Positions 1 to 8,613 of a stretch of 64,000 nt of DNA are shown piece by piece. Under the pieces are notes generated by a model. It ran no database searches and was not told the DNA's origin. It saw only the letters and a program-made list of their open reading frames with translations. Both the position numbers and the translations under genes were made by a program. Position 1 is the stretch's first letter. Every line of letters starts with the position of its first letter. Source of the stretch: Actinomadura montaniterrae (GTDB lineage Bacteria > Actinomycetota > Actinomycetes > Streptosporangiales > Streptosporangiaceae). The stretch lies in assembly GCF_008923365.1 (NCBI RefSeq), contig NZ_WBMR01000001.1, positions 124,001-188,000 of the forward strand. The letters are read 5' to 3'.

Positions 1-19
1 CGCGTCGCCGCTGAACACG

Positions 20-1504
20 GTGCCGCTGCTGAAGGTGTCCGGGGTCGGCAAGCGGTTCGGGTCCGTCGCCGCGCTGCGGCGGGCCGACCTGGTGGTGAAC
101 CGCGGCGAGGTGGTCTGCCTGGCGGGCGAGAACGGCTCGGGGAAGTCCACGCTGGCGCGGATCGTGGCCGGCGCGATGGCGCCGGACGAAGGCGTCGTCG
201 AGCTGGACGGGCGTCAGGTGACGTTCGGCGGCCCGAAGGACGCGCTCGACGCGGGGCTGTGCCTCGTCTCGCAGGAGCCGACGCTGGTCCCGGGCCTTTC
301 GGTCGCCGAGAACGTGCTGCTGCCCCGGCTGAACCGGGCGGCCAGGACCGTCCGGCGCACGGCCCTGGCCGCGCGGGCCGCGCCGTATCTGGAGCGTGCC
401 GGGCTGGACGTCGACCCGCTGCGCCCGGCGGGGACGCTGCCGCCGGGGGAGCGGGAGCTGGTCGAGGTCGCCAAGGCCCTGGCCGCCGAACCGCGGCTGC
501 TGATCCTGGACGAGGTGACGACCCGGCTGCCCGATCCGGAACGGCTGTTCGCCGTGGTGGACGGGCTCGCGGCCGAGGGCTGCGGCGTCATCATGATCAC
601 CCACCGGCTGCGGGAGATCCGGCGCGCCTGCGACCGGGCGACGGTGCTGCGCGACGGGAGCACCGTCGCCGGGCTGGGCCGCGACGAGCTCACCGACGAG
701 CGGCTGTCATCGGCGATGGTCGGCCGCGACCTCGGCGAATACTTCCACAAGCGTCCGGTGACGCCCGGTGCGGTGCGGCTGAGCGTCGAGGGCCTGGTGA
801 CGGACCGGTCCCCGCACCCCATCTCTTTCGACGTGCGGGCCGGGGAGATCATCGGTGTCGCAGGACTGGTCGGTGCCGGGCGCAGCGAGCTGCTGGAGAC
901 GATCGCCGGGGCCCGCAGGCCGCGTGGCGGCACCGTCGTGGTCGACGGGAGCCCGGTGGAACGCGCCACCCCGCGCACCGCCCGCCGGGCCGGAGTCGCG
1001 CTGGTCCCCGAGGACCGGTTCGAGCAGGCGCTGGCGGCCGACCACACGATCCGCGACAACCTCGCCGTCCCGTGGCTGCGCGCCCTGCGCAGGACGGACC
1101 GCGCCCGCGACCGGGAACGCGCGAACCGCGCGGTCGCCGAGTACCGGGTCCGCTGCCCGGGAGTGGACGTCCCGGTCGGGACGCTGTCGGGCGGAAACGC
1201 GCAGAAGCTGGTGCTCGCCCGCGCCCTCGGCCACGCCCCGAAGGTGCTGCTGCTGGACGAGCCGACCCGCGGCGTGGACATCGGTGCCCGCGCCGACATC
1301 TACGAACTGGTCGGCGGGCTGGCGGAGGCCGGGGCCGCCGTCGTGCTCGCCTCGTCCGACCTGCTGGAACTGCTCGGGCTCGCCGACCGGATCATCGTGC
1401 TCGCCGAGGGCCGCCCGGCCGGCGCCCTCGGCCGGGACGAGGCGAGCGAAGAGGCCATCGCGCTGCTGGCGCTAGGGGGAGGGGACCGAGATGACGCTGC
1501 CTGA
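20..1504 (+). CDS. Sugar ABC importer, double ATPase subunit (RbsA/XylG type), probably 5'-partial
   Basis: Energises a ribose/xylose-class importer. Two tandem ATPase domains are visible. The first has Walker A GENGSGKST near residue 35, a degenerate signature (PPGERE) and a Walker B ending DEVTT instead of DEPT. The second has GLVGAGRSE near 285, signature LSGGNAQK near 390 and LLLDEPTRGVD near 410. Its 494 residues match the family length. The GTG at 20 is the first start inside the window, but the frame is open to the left edge and no ribosome site precedes it, so the true start probably lies outside. It overlaps the permease by 14 bases. The substrate-binding protein is not in view. Confidence 0.93.
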   Translation: MPLLKVSGVGKRFGSVAALRRADLVVNRGEVVCLAGENGSGKSTLARIVAGAMAPDEGVVELDGRQVTFGGPKDALDAGLCLVSQEPTLVPGLSVAENVLLPRLNRAARTVRRTALAARAAPYLERAGLDVDPLRPAGTLPPGERELVEVAKALAAEPRLLILDEVTTRLPDPERLFAVVDGLAAEGCGVIMITHRLREIRRACDRATVLRDGSTVAGLGRDELTDERLSSAMVGRDLGEYFHKRPVTPGAVRLSVEGLVTDRSPHPISFDVRAGEIIGVAGLVGAGRSELLETIAGARRPRGGTVVVDGSPVERATPRTARRAGVALVPEDRFEQALAADHTIRDNLAVPWLRALRRTDRARDRERANRAVAEYRVRCPGVDVPVGTLSGGNAQKLVLARALGHAPKVLLLDEPTRGVDIGARADIYELVGGLAEAGAAVVLASSDLLELLGLADRIIVLAEGRPAGALGRDEASEEAIALLALGGGDRDDAA

Positions 1505-2498
1505 CAAGACCCTGACCGCGGCGGCGCCGCGCGGCCCGGCCGCCGGCCGGGCCCGGGACGCCGTGCAGGCGACCTCGCAGTACCTCGGGGTGCTCGCCGT
1601 CCTGGTGCTGCTGATCGTGGGGCTGTCGGTGACGCAGCCGCAGTTCCTCACGGTCGACAACTTCATGAACATCGCCGAGACGAACGTGGTGCTGCTGCTG
1701 GTCGCCACCGGGATGACGTTCGTGCTGCTGACCGGGGGCATCGACCTGTCGGTCGGCGGCATGATGGGCTTCTCGGCGATCGTCTGCTGGAAGCTGCTGG
1801 ACGTCCTTCCCGCCCCCGCCGCGCTGCTCGCCTCGGTCGCCGCCGCGCTGGTCGCCGGGCTGCTGACCAACGGCCTGCTCATCGGCAGGGCGGGACTGTC
1901 GTTCCTGGTCGTCACGATCGGGACCGGGACGCTGCTGCACGGGCTCGCGCAGATCTGGTCCGGCGGGCAGTCGCAGACGATCTTCAAGCACGCGTTCCTG
2001 GTGAAGCTCGGCTCGCAGCGCGTCGCCGGTGTCCCGATCACGGTGGTGATCGCTGCCGCGGTGTTCGCGCTGGCCGTCCTCGTGCTGCGCTACACCGGGT
2101 TCGGCCGCATGGTGTACGCGGTGGGCGGCAACCCCGAGGCCGCGCGGCTGGCGGGGATCAGCGTCGCCGGCGTCCGCGTCGCCGTTTACACGCTGTGCGC
2201 GGCGCTCGCGGGCCTCGCGGGCGTTGTCGGCGCGGCGCGCCTCACCTCCACCTCCCCGGACGCGGGCATCGGGATGGAACTGACGGCCGGCGCCGCCGTC
2301 CTGCTCGGCGGAACGTCCTTCATGGGCGGCCGGGGCTCCCTGCTCGGCACGCTGCTCGGCGTGCTGTTCCTCGGCGTCCTGCAGAACGGCGTGACCCTCG
2401 CCGGCGTCAGCCCGTTCTGGAGCAACGTCGTGAGCGGCGTCGTCCTCGTGGTGGCGATCGGCATCGACCGCCTGCGCAGCGGAAAGGCGATGCCGTGA
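1491..2498 (+). CDS. Sugar ABC importer permease (RbsC type)
   Basis: Membrane channel of the importer with the preceding ATPase. The 335-residue protein has a hydrophobic profile of roughly 8-10 helices and the family motif GGIDLSVGGMMG near residue 83, plus GGNPEAARLAGI near 208, which is the cytoplasmic loop that docks on the ATPase. The ATG lies inside the end of the ATPase gene, so the two are translationally coupled. Its stop codon overlaps the GTG of the acyl-CoA dehydrogenase by 4 bases, tying uptake to downstream metabolism. The substrate could be a sugar or another small polar molecule; the family does not fix it. Confidence 0.93.
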   Translation: MTLPDKTLTAAAPRGPAAGRARDAVQATSQYLGVLAVLVLLIVGLSVTQPQFLTVDNFMNIAETNVVLLLVATGMTFVLLTGGIDLSVGGMMGFSAIVCWKLLDVLPAPAALLASVAAALVAGLLTNGLLIGRAGLSFLVVTIGTGTLLHGLAQIWSGGQSQTIFKHAFLVKLGSQRVAGVPITVVIAAAVFALAVLVLRYTGFGRMVYAVGGNPEAARLAGISVAGVRVAVYTLCAALAGLAGVVGAARLTSTSPDAGIGMELTAGAAVLLGGTSFMGGRGSLLGTLLGVLFLGVLQNGVTLAGVSPFWSNVVSGVVLVVAIGIDRLRSGKAMP

Positions 2499-3685
2499 CC
2501 CGCCTGGCGCCCGAACGGCAGGCGCTCCGCGACGCGGTCGCCGCCTTCGCCCGCGACCGCCTCGCCCCCGCGCTTCCTCCCGATGACGGTGAGCTGTCCG
2601 CCGAGGCCAACCGTGACCTGCTGAAAGGCGCGGTGGAACTGGGACTTCCCGGCCTGCTCATCCCCGAGGAGCACGGAGGGGGAGGCGGGACGCAGCTCGA
2701 CAACGCGATCGCCGCCGAGGAGCTCGGCGCGGTGGACGCGGGATTCGCCGCCGGCCTGAACCTCACCATGACCGTCCCCGGTCTGATCCTCGCGGCGGGC
2801 ACGCCGGAGCAGAAGGAAAGGTGGCTGCCGTGCATAGTGGCTGGTGAGACCGTTCTCGCAGGGGCGATGAACGAGCCGTCGGTCGCCGGTTCCGAACTGT
2901 TCGACCCTCGGCCCGGCCCGGAGTCCGGCTACCGCACCCGCGCGGTCCGGGACGGCGACGACTACGTCATCAGCGGCGCCAAGGCGCAGTGGGTCACCAA
3001 CGCGGGCATCGCCGACGCCTACATCGTCTTCGCCAGAACGGCCACGGACCGCCCCGGCGTCGAATCGACCAGCGCCTTCTGGATCCCCGCCGGCACCGCG
3101 GGCCTGTCCTGCGGGCCTCGTTCGCGGCTGCTCGGACTGCGCACCGGCTTCCACGCCGAGGTGTTCCTCGACGAGGTCCGGGTGCCCGCCTCTTTCCGGA
3201 TCGGGCCGGAGGGCGAGGCGTTGCGACTGCTGATGAGCGCGACGCCGGGCATGGCGGTCGGTCTCGCCGCGACCTTCGTCGGCGTCGCCCGCGCCGCCGA
3301 GAAACTCGCCCGCGCCCATACCGCCGCTCGCCACAGCTGGGGCCGTCCGCTGCGCGAGCATCAGGCCGTGGCGCTCGACCTGGCGGAAATGGTGGTGACG
3401 GTGCGGACGGCCCGGCTGCTGGTCCATGAGGCCGCGACGGCGCTGGACCAGAAGGCCGATCCGAGCGAGCTCGCCGTCCTGGTCCCGGCGGCGAAGACCC
3501 GCGCCGTGGACGCGGCGATCCAATGCGCGCAGGCGGCGGTCCGGCTGCACGGAGCCACCGGGGTCACCACGGGCGCCGGTCCGGAGAGACTCCTCCGGGA
3601 CGCCTGGACCGGCTACTCCTGCGATTTCACCCGCGAGATGCTGCACCTCGGCATCGCGGTCGCGCTTCCCGCCCTGGACCGCTGA
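2495..3685 (+). CDS. Acyl-CoA dehydrogenase family flavoprotein
   Basis: FAD-dependent acyl-CoA dehydrogenase fold, 396 residues, the usual length. Visible are the N-terminal helical domain, the middle barrel with MNEPSVAGSELFD, GAKAQWVTNAG and an R-LLGLRTG stretch, and a C-terminal helical domain containing HLHGATGV-like sequence (VRLHGATGVTTG). GTG at 2495 is chosen because it overlaps the permease stop (GTGA) and opens exactly at the domain start. Together with the importer it suggests uptake and oxidation of one compound. Some family members act as FMNH2/FAD monooxygenases rather than dehydrogenases, and the flavin reductase facing it would suit that role; the sequence alone cannot decide. 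Confidence 0.88.
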   Translation: MTRLAPERQALRDAVAAFARDRLAPALPPDDGELSAEANRDLLKGAVELGLPGLLIPEEHGGGGGTQLDNAIAAEELGAVDAGFAAGLNLTMTVPGLILAAGTPEQKERWLPCIVAGETVLAGAMNEPSVAGSELFDPRPGPESGYRTRAVRDGDDYVISGAKAQWVTNAGIADAYIVFARTATDRPGVESTSAFWIPAGTAGLSCGPRSRLLGLRTGFHAEVFLDEVRVPASFRIGPEGEALRLLMSATPGMAVGLAATFVGVARAAEKLARAHTAARHSWGRPLREHQAVALDLAEMVVTVRTARLLVHEAATALDQKADPSELAVLVPAAKTRAVDAAIQCAQAAVRLHGATGVTTGAGPERLLRDAWTGYSCDFTREMLHLGIAVALPALDR

Positions 3686-3725
3686 GGACGGGCGGCCGGT
3701 CACCGCGCACGCTGACCGGTCGCCT

Positions 3726-3764
3726 TCTGGAGGTCGCGCCGATCCCCCCGGCGCGACCTCCAGA
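3726..3764. terminator. Bidirectional terminator hairpin
   Basis: Perfect 16-bp inverted repeat (left arm 3726-3741, right arm 3749-3764) with a 7-base loop, followed by a short T/C-rich run. It sits between the convergent ends of the acyl-CoA dehydrogenase (3685) and the flavin reductase (3777). Confidence 0.85.
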
Positions 3765-3776
3765 TCTTCTCCGGTC

Positions 3777-4379
3777 TCAGGGCGCGGTGGCGTCGAGCCG
3801 GGCGGCCAGCACGTCGAAGAAGGGCGATTCAGCGTCCAGGCCGTGCGGTGCGGCGGCGCGTGCGCTCGGCGGCCGCTCGCCGCCGTTCTCCCTCTCCAAG
3901 CTGGTGAAGGCGCCGCGGAAGAAGACGAGCGGGTGGTCGCCGGATGCCGCGTCCAGGCCGGTCACGCGGGCCAGCACCAGTTCGTGGTCGCCGGCCTGCT
4001 GCATCGAGTGCGGGACGACGTCGAGCCAGGCGAGCGCGCCGTCCAGCAGCGGATGGCCGCCGGGCGACATCGACCAGGGGACGGCCGAGAAGCGGTCGGC
4101 GCCCTTGCTGGCGAAGGTCCGGCAGGCGTCCTGCTGCGCGGCGCCGAGCAGCGTGATGGCGAAGCCGTCCGCGCGCCGCAGCCGCGGCCAGGTCGAGGAC
4201 GTGGCCGCCGCGCAGAACGCGATCAGCGGCGGGTCGAGGGAGACCGAGGTGAAGGAGTTCACCGCCAGGCCCTCCGGCTCGCCGTCCACCATCGCGGCCA
4301 CCACGACCACCCCGGTCGGGTAGCAGCCGAGCACCCTGCGGACCATCGCCGCATCCAGTTGTTCAGTCACGATCGTCAT
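3777..4379 (-). CDS. Flavin reductase-like FMN-binding protein
   Basis: About 200 residues of the flavin-reductase (split-barrel) family. It starts MTIVTEQLDAAMVRRVLGCYPTGV, then shows GLAVNSFTSVSLDPPL and later DHELVLARV, all characteristic of small NAD(P)H:flavin reductases that feed FMNH2 to two-component monooxygenases. A longer reading from 4424 exists, but the ATG at 4379 fits the family N-terminus. It is divergent from the hydrolase/LLM operon that starts at 4498 and is the natural reductant source for the LLM monooxygenases there. Residues 150-185 are polar and low-complexity. The assignment is firm for the family, inferred for the partner. Confidence 0.88.
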   Translation of the reverse strand: MTIVTEQLDAAMVRRVLGCYPTGVVVVAAMVDGEPEGLAVNSFTSVSLDPPLIAFCAAATSSTWPRLRRADGFAITLLGAAQQDACRTFASKGADRFSAVPWSMSPGGHPLLDGALAWLDVVPHSMQQAGDHELVLARVTGLDAASGDHPLVFFRGAFTSLERENGGERPPSARAAAPHGLDAESPFFDVLAARLDATAP

Positions 4380-4497
4380 GGAACCGCATGGTGCGGCTTC
4401 CGTGAATTTCCTGGTATCGCTCACCGGACCAGGGCTTCCCCGTCACCCACAGTTTGGTTATCTTCATTACGACCGTCACGTGAACGAAGGGGATTAG

Positions 4498-5328
4498 GTG
4501 AGCGGGATCAGGTCTCGGACGCTCGAGGTGGACGGCGTGCGCACCCACCTGCTGGAGGCGGGCGAGGGGCGGCCGGTGGTGCTGCTGCACGGCGGGGCCT
4601 GGGGCGAGTGCGCCCGGACCGCCTGGCCGGCGGCCCTCCCCGAACTGGCGGCGGCCGGGCACCGGGTGATCGCTCCCGACTGGCTCGGCTTCGGCGGCAC
4701 CGCGAAGATCGTCGACTTCGCGGACCGCGCCGGGCGGATGCTCGCCCACCTGGCGCGGCTGCTGGACGTCCTCGGCGTCGGCGAGGCCGACGTGGTGGGA
4801 CTGTCGATGGGCGGCTCCCACCTGCTGCGCGACCAGACGTCCGAGACCCCGCTGCTGAACGTGCGCCGGATGGTGCTCGTCAGCGCGGGCGGCCCGCCCG
4901 TCGGCGGGGCGGCGCGCGAGGCGCTGATGGCCTTCGACGGGACGGTCGAGTCGATGCGCGACCAGATCCGGCTGGCCTTCGCCGACCCGGCGTGGGCGCG
5001 GGACGAGGAGATGGTCGCCGCGCGCATGGAGGCGGCGCTGGCGCCCGGCTCCTACGAGGCGTTCGCCTCGCTGGGCCTGCGCGCGCCCGGTGCCGTCCCG
5101 CCGCCGCTCGGCGACCCGTTCGACTACGCGCGGGTGCGGGTGCCGACGCTCGTGACGGCGGGGGACCGCGACCGGCTCAAGCCGGCCGGGTTCGCCGAGG
5201 ACGTCGCGCGCGCCATCCCGGACGCGCGGCTGGAGATCTTCCCCGGCTGCGGCCACTGCCCGCAGCTGGAGGCGGCCACCGCCTGGAACACGGCGGTCCT
5301 GGCCTTTCTGGACAAGGAGACACTGTGA
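4498..5328 (+). CDS. Alpha/beta-hydrolase with intact catalytic triad
   Basis: 276-residue alpha/beta-hydrolase fold enzyme. The oxyanion region is LLHGGAW, the nucleophile elbow is GLSMGG near residue 101, the acid lies in AGDRDRL and the catalytic His in GCGHCPQLE near the C-terminus. This resembles the C-C bond hydrolases and esterases of ring-cleavage pathways. The GTG start follows a purine-rich GAAGGGG ribosome site. It is first in an operon in which nearly every junction overlaps, running to the IclR gene at 13200, and is divergent from the flavin reductase. Confidence 0.88.
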   Translation: MSGIRSRTLEVDGVRTHLLEAGEGRPVVLLHGGAWGECARTAWPAALPELAAAGHRVIAPDWLGFGGTAKIVDFADRAGRMLAHLARLLDVLGVGEADVVGLSMGGSHLLRDQTSETPLLNVRRMVLVSAGGPPVGGAAREALMAFDGTVESMRDQIRLAFADPAWARDEEMVAARMEAALAPGSYEAFASLGLRAPGAVPPPLGDPFDYARVRVPTLVTAGDRDRLKPAGFAEDVARAIPDARLEIFPGCGHCPQLEAATAWNTAVLAFLDKETL

Positions 5329-6143
5329 GCGACGTTCTGGACGCCGGGGTGCACTGGCACACCGAGCCCGACCGCATCGAGGTGGACGGCGCGGACATCG
5401 CCTACCGCCGGGACGGTTCGGGCGAGCCCGTGCTGTTCTTCCACGGCCACTGGCTGACCCGCTGCTGGAGCCCGCTGCACGCCGCGATCGCCGAGCGCGC
5501 CGACCTGATCGCGCCCGAGGCCCCCGGCTTCGGTGACACGCCCTGCCCGCCCTGGGTCACCGGACGGGACGACGTCGTCCTGCTGTACCGGGGCCTGCTG
5601 GACGCGCTCGGCCTCGACAGCGTGCACGTCGCCGGATACGGGCTCGGTGGGTGGCTCGCGGCCGATTTCGCGGTGTTCAACCCGCACCGGGTCCGGAGCC
5701 TGTCGCTGCTCGCGCCGTACGGGTTGCGCGTTCCGGGCCGTCCGATCGCGGACGTGTTCATCATGAACCCGGCCGACTACGACGACATGTACTTCAACGG
5801 CGACCCGGTCGAGGGCGCCGTGCCCGGGCCGGGGACGCCGGCGCAGGGCGGCGCCGAGGGCTTCGCGGCCCGCTACGGCGACATGGGGGCGGCGGCCCGG
5901 CTGATCTGGGACTTCCGCTACGACCTGAAGCTGGAGCACCGGCTGCCCCGGCTCGGCCTGCCCGCACTGGTCGTCGCCGGTGAGGACGACCGGATCGTGC
6001 CAGCCGAGCATCCGGCCCGCTGGGGCGAACTGCTCGGCACCGGCGTGCAGAACGTCCCCGGCGGTCACGCCTTCCCGATCCAGCGGCCGGACGAGACGGC
6101 CGCGCTCATCACCACGTTCGTCTCGGGGGTCTCCCATGGCTAA
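5325..6143 (+). CDS. Alpha/beta-hydrolase homologue lacking the nucleophile serine
   Basis: 272 residues with the alpha/beta-hydrolase fold: FFHGHW oxyanion loop, acid in GEDDRIVP, catalytic His in GGHAFP. The nucleophile elbow, however, reads GYGLGG (near residue 106) where GxSxG is expected, so Ser is replaced by Gly. Either the protein works without a covalent acyl-enzyme or it is a binding or regulatory homologue. GTG at 5325 overlaps the previous stop (GTGA), and the gene's own end overlaps the next ATG by 8 bases. The frame is clean, so this is substitution rather than decay. Confidence 0.85.
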   Translation: MSDVLDAGVHWHTEPDRIEVDGADIAYRRDGSGEPVLFFHGHWLTRCWSPLHAAIAERADLIAPEAPGFGDTPCPPWVTGRDDVVLLYRGLLDALGLDSVHVAGYGLGGWLAADFAVFNPHRVRSLSLLAPYGLRVPGRPIADVFIMNPADYDDMYFNGDPVEGAVPGPGTPAQGGAEGFAARYGDMGAAARLIWDFRYDLKLEHRLPRLGLPALVVAGEDDRIVPAEHPARWGELLGTGVQNVPGGHAFPIQRPDETAALITTFVSGVSHG

Positions 6144-7485
6144 CCGCCTGCAGTTCCACGTCTTCCACCTGATGCCCTACCCGTTCATCCCGCCGGGCGA
6201 GGACCTGGAGTCGACGTGGGTGACGCTGCCGAACACCTACTTCGAGCCGCAGGTCGCGCACCGGCTCTACACCGACAACCTTGAGCAGCTCATCGCCTGC
6301 GAACGGCTCGGGTTCGACGGCATCATCGTCAATGAGCACCACCAGAACGCGTTCGGCACCATCAACGCCCCGAACGTGTGGGCCGCCTACCTCGCCGCCC
6401 GCACCAGCCGGATCCGGATCGGCGTGATCGGCAACGCGCTGCCGCTGCACCAGAACCCGCTGCGGGTCGCCGAGGAGATCGCGATGCTCGACATCGTGTC
6501 CGGCGGCCGGATCATCTCCGGGCACGTGCGCGGGATGGGCGCGGAGTACCACTCCTCGGGCATGAACCCGACGACGTCCAAGGCCCGGTTCTGGGAGGCG
6601 CACGACCTCATCGTCAAGGCGTGGACGGAGCCGGGGCCGTTCGCCTGGCAGGGCGAGCACTACGACATCGAGCACGTCAACCCGTGGCCGCGCCCGCTGC
6701 AGGACCCGCACCCGCCGGTGTGGATGCCCGGGACCGGCTCCACCGACACCATCGACGAGGTCGCCAAGCGGCGGTTCTCCTACATGCAGACGACCACGTC
6801 GAACTGGGTGACCAAGAAGTCGTTCGCGCTGTTCCGGGAGATCTGCCGCGACAAGTACGGGTACGAGCCCGACCCGGCGCAGCTCGGACGCGTCATCCCC
6901 ACCTACGTAGCCGAGACCGACGAGCAGGCGCGCCGCGAGTTCATGCCGCACGTGATGTGGTTCTTCCGCACCGGTCTGAAGATCCCCATGCACCACCTCA
7001 TGCCGCCCGGCTACAACACCGCCGACTCGATCCTCCGCACGATCAAGGGACGGCAGGCCGCCGGCGTCAAGGACTTCTGGGAGATGTCCTACGACGAGCT
7101 GATCGACCAGGGGTACATCGTCGTCGGCTCCCCGCAGACCGTCATCGAGAAGTACGAGCAGATGATCGAGGAGTACGGGCTCGGGATGGCGATCAGCGCG
7201 GGCGGCCCGCTCGGGTCGATGCCGCACTGGATGGTGATGAAGAACCTCCAGATCATGGCCGAGGAGGTCGTCCCGCACTTCCGCGAGCCCGACGGCAGGC
7301 CCGACCATCTGCGCGCGGCGCGTCCGGCGCCGGAGACCAACGCGGAGATGGCGGCGCTGCACGGGGCGCCGAAGCTGCCGCCGGTCGTCCGGCTCGCCGA
7401 CGGCCGCGACCTGCCGACGCCGGTCGGGCACATCCCCGAGGTCGCCGCCGGCGCCGACACCAGCCCGCCCGCGAGGCGGCCGTGA
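6136..7485 (+). CDS. LLM-class flavin-dependent monooxygenase (bacterial luciferase-like)
   Basis: 449 residues of the luciferase-like monooxygenase superfamily. Typical segments are GFDGIIVNEHHQNAFGT near 55, RIRIGVIGN, AEEIAMLDIVSGGRI near 115, and VGSPQTVIEKYEQM near 335. The start at ATG 6136 lies inside the previous gene. A C-terminal extension of about 60 residues (after MAEEVVPHFREPDG) is proline/alanine-rich and unlike the core fold. It is probably FMNH2-dependent, supplied by the flavin reductase at 3777; use of F420 is the alternative. The substrate is unknown. Confidence 0.88.
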   Translation: MANRLQFHVFHLMPYPFIPPGEDLESTWVTLPNTYFEPQVAHRLYTDNLEQLIACERLGFDGIIVNEHHQNAFGTINAPNVWAAYLAARTSRIRIGVIGNALPLHQNPLRVAEEIAMLDIVSGGRIISGHVRGMGAEYHSSGMNPTTSKARFWEAHDLIVKAWTEPGPFAWQGEHYDIEHVNPWPRPLQDPHPPVWMPGTGSTDTIDEVAKRRFSYMQTTTSNWVTKKSFALFREICRDKYGYEPDPAQLGRVIPTYVAETDEQARREFMPHVMWFFRTGLKIPMHHLMPPGYNTADSILRTIKGRQAAGVKDFWEMSYDELIDQGYIVVGSPQTVIEKYEQMIEEYGLGMAISAGGPLGSMPHWMVMKNLQIMAEEVVPHFREPDGRPDHLRAARPAPETNAEMAALHGAPKLPPVVRLADGRDLPTPVGHIPEVAAGADTSPPARRP

Positions 7486-8609
7486 GCGCCGGCGCCGTCA
7501 CCGACCGGTCGGCGGGCCCGCTGCTCGGCAGCCCCAACCGGCTGAAGCTCGCGGTGTTCTCGGCGAACATGGCGGGCGGCGCGAACCTCACCTACGCGCC
7601 CGAGGCGCCGCGCGCGACCTGGCCGGAGAGCGTCGGGATCGCGCGGGCCGCGGAGGCCGCCGGTTTCGAGGCGCTGATCCCGGTCGCGCGCTGGCGCGGC
7701 ATGGCGGACCCGGCGCGCCGCGACGCGCACCGCTCGTTCGAGTCGTTCAGCTGGGCGGCGGGGATCGCGGCGGTCACCGAGCGGATCCAGGTCTTCGCCA
7801 CGTTCCACATCCCGGTCGTGCATCCGGTGAGCGCCGCCAAGCAGATCGCCACCGTCGACCACATCGCGGGCGGACGGTTCGCGGTGAACGTGGTCGCCGG
7901 GTGGAACGAGGACGAGTTCCGCATGTTCGGGCTGGAGCAGCGCGAGCACGACGACCGGTACGCGGTCGCGGACGAGTGGATGAGCTTCCTCGGCCGGATC
8001 TGGGCGGCGGAGGACGAGTTCGACTTCGACGGCCGCTTCTTCAAGGCCCGCGGCGTGCTGTCGGAGCCGAAGCCCGTGCAGCGCGCCCGTCCGGTGGTGA
8101 TGAACGCCGGGTTCAGCCCGGCGGGCCGGGATTTCGCGGCCAAGCACGCCGACCTGACGTTCGCGATGGTCCCCGACGCGGCCGCCGCCGCCCGGATCGT
8201 CCCCGGCTTGAAAGCGGACGTTCAACGGCGCCACGACCGCAAGCTGATGGTGTTCGCCGGAGCCCACGTCGTGTGCGCCGCCACCGAGGACGCCGCGCGC
8301 CGCGAATACGAGCGCATGGTCGACGAGGTGGGCGACAAAGACGCCGCCGCCAACGCCATCCGGCTGCTCATCCCCAACTCGGGCAGCGCCGACTTCGACG
8401 CCGAAGGGATGGCCGCGTCCGCGATCGCCGGGTTCTTCGCGTTGCCGCTGGTCGGGACCCCCGACTCGGTCGTCGCGCAGATGACCGAACTCGCCGACGC
8501 GGGACTCGACGGGCTGGCGCTGTCGTGGCTGGATTACCAGGCCGGGATCGATCAGTACGCCCGGGAACTGCGTCCCCGGCTCGTCGAGGCCGGGCTGAGG
8601 GAGGGGTGA
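7482..8609 (+). CDS. LLM-class flavin monooxygenase, RutA/SfnG-like
   Basis: 375-residue luciferase-like monooxygenase. The stretch NVVAGWNEDEFRMFG near residue 140 and the early KLAVFSANMAGG resemble the subgroup that includes pyrimidine oxygenase RutA, dimethylsulfone monooxygenase SfnG and nitrilotriacetate-type enzymes, which need external FMNH2. VGTPDSVVAQMTELADAGLDG near 320 is the usual LLM C-terminal helix. GTG 7482 overlaps the preceding stop. Two different LLM enzymes side by side suggest consecutive oxygenations, or cleavage of a C-N, C-S or ring bond. Confidence 0.87.
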   Translation: MSAGAVTDRSAGPLLGSPNRLKLAVFSANMAGGANLTYAPEAPRATWPESVGIARAAEAAGFEALIPVARWRGMADPARRDAHRSFESFSWAAGIAAVTERIQVFATFHIPVVHPVSAAKQIATVDHIAGGRFAVNVVAGWNEDEFRMFGLEQREHDDRYAVADEWMSFLGRIWAAEDEFDFDGRFFKARGVLSEPKPVQRARPVVMNAGFSPAGRDFAAKHADLTFAMVPDAAAAARIVPGLKADVQRRHDRKLMVFAGAHVVCAATEDAARREYERMVDEVGDKDAAANAIRLLIPNSGSADFDAEGMAASAIAGFFALPLVGTPDSVVAQMTELADAGLDGLALSWLDYQAGIDQYARELRPRLVEAGLREG

Positions 8610-8613
8610 GCGC

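Noticed and set aside
3426..5324. Upstream extension of the second hydrolase frame into a 905-codon ORF
   Set aside because: The extension crosses the terminator and overlaps the flavin reductase and first hydrolase; the hydrolase begins at the GTGA overlap at 5325.
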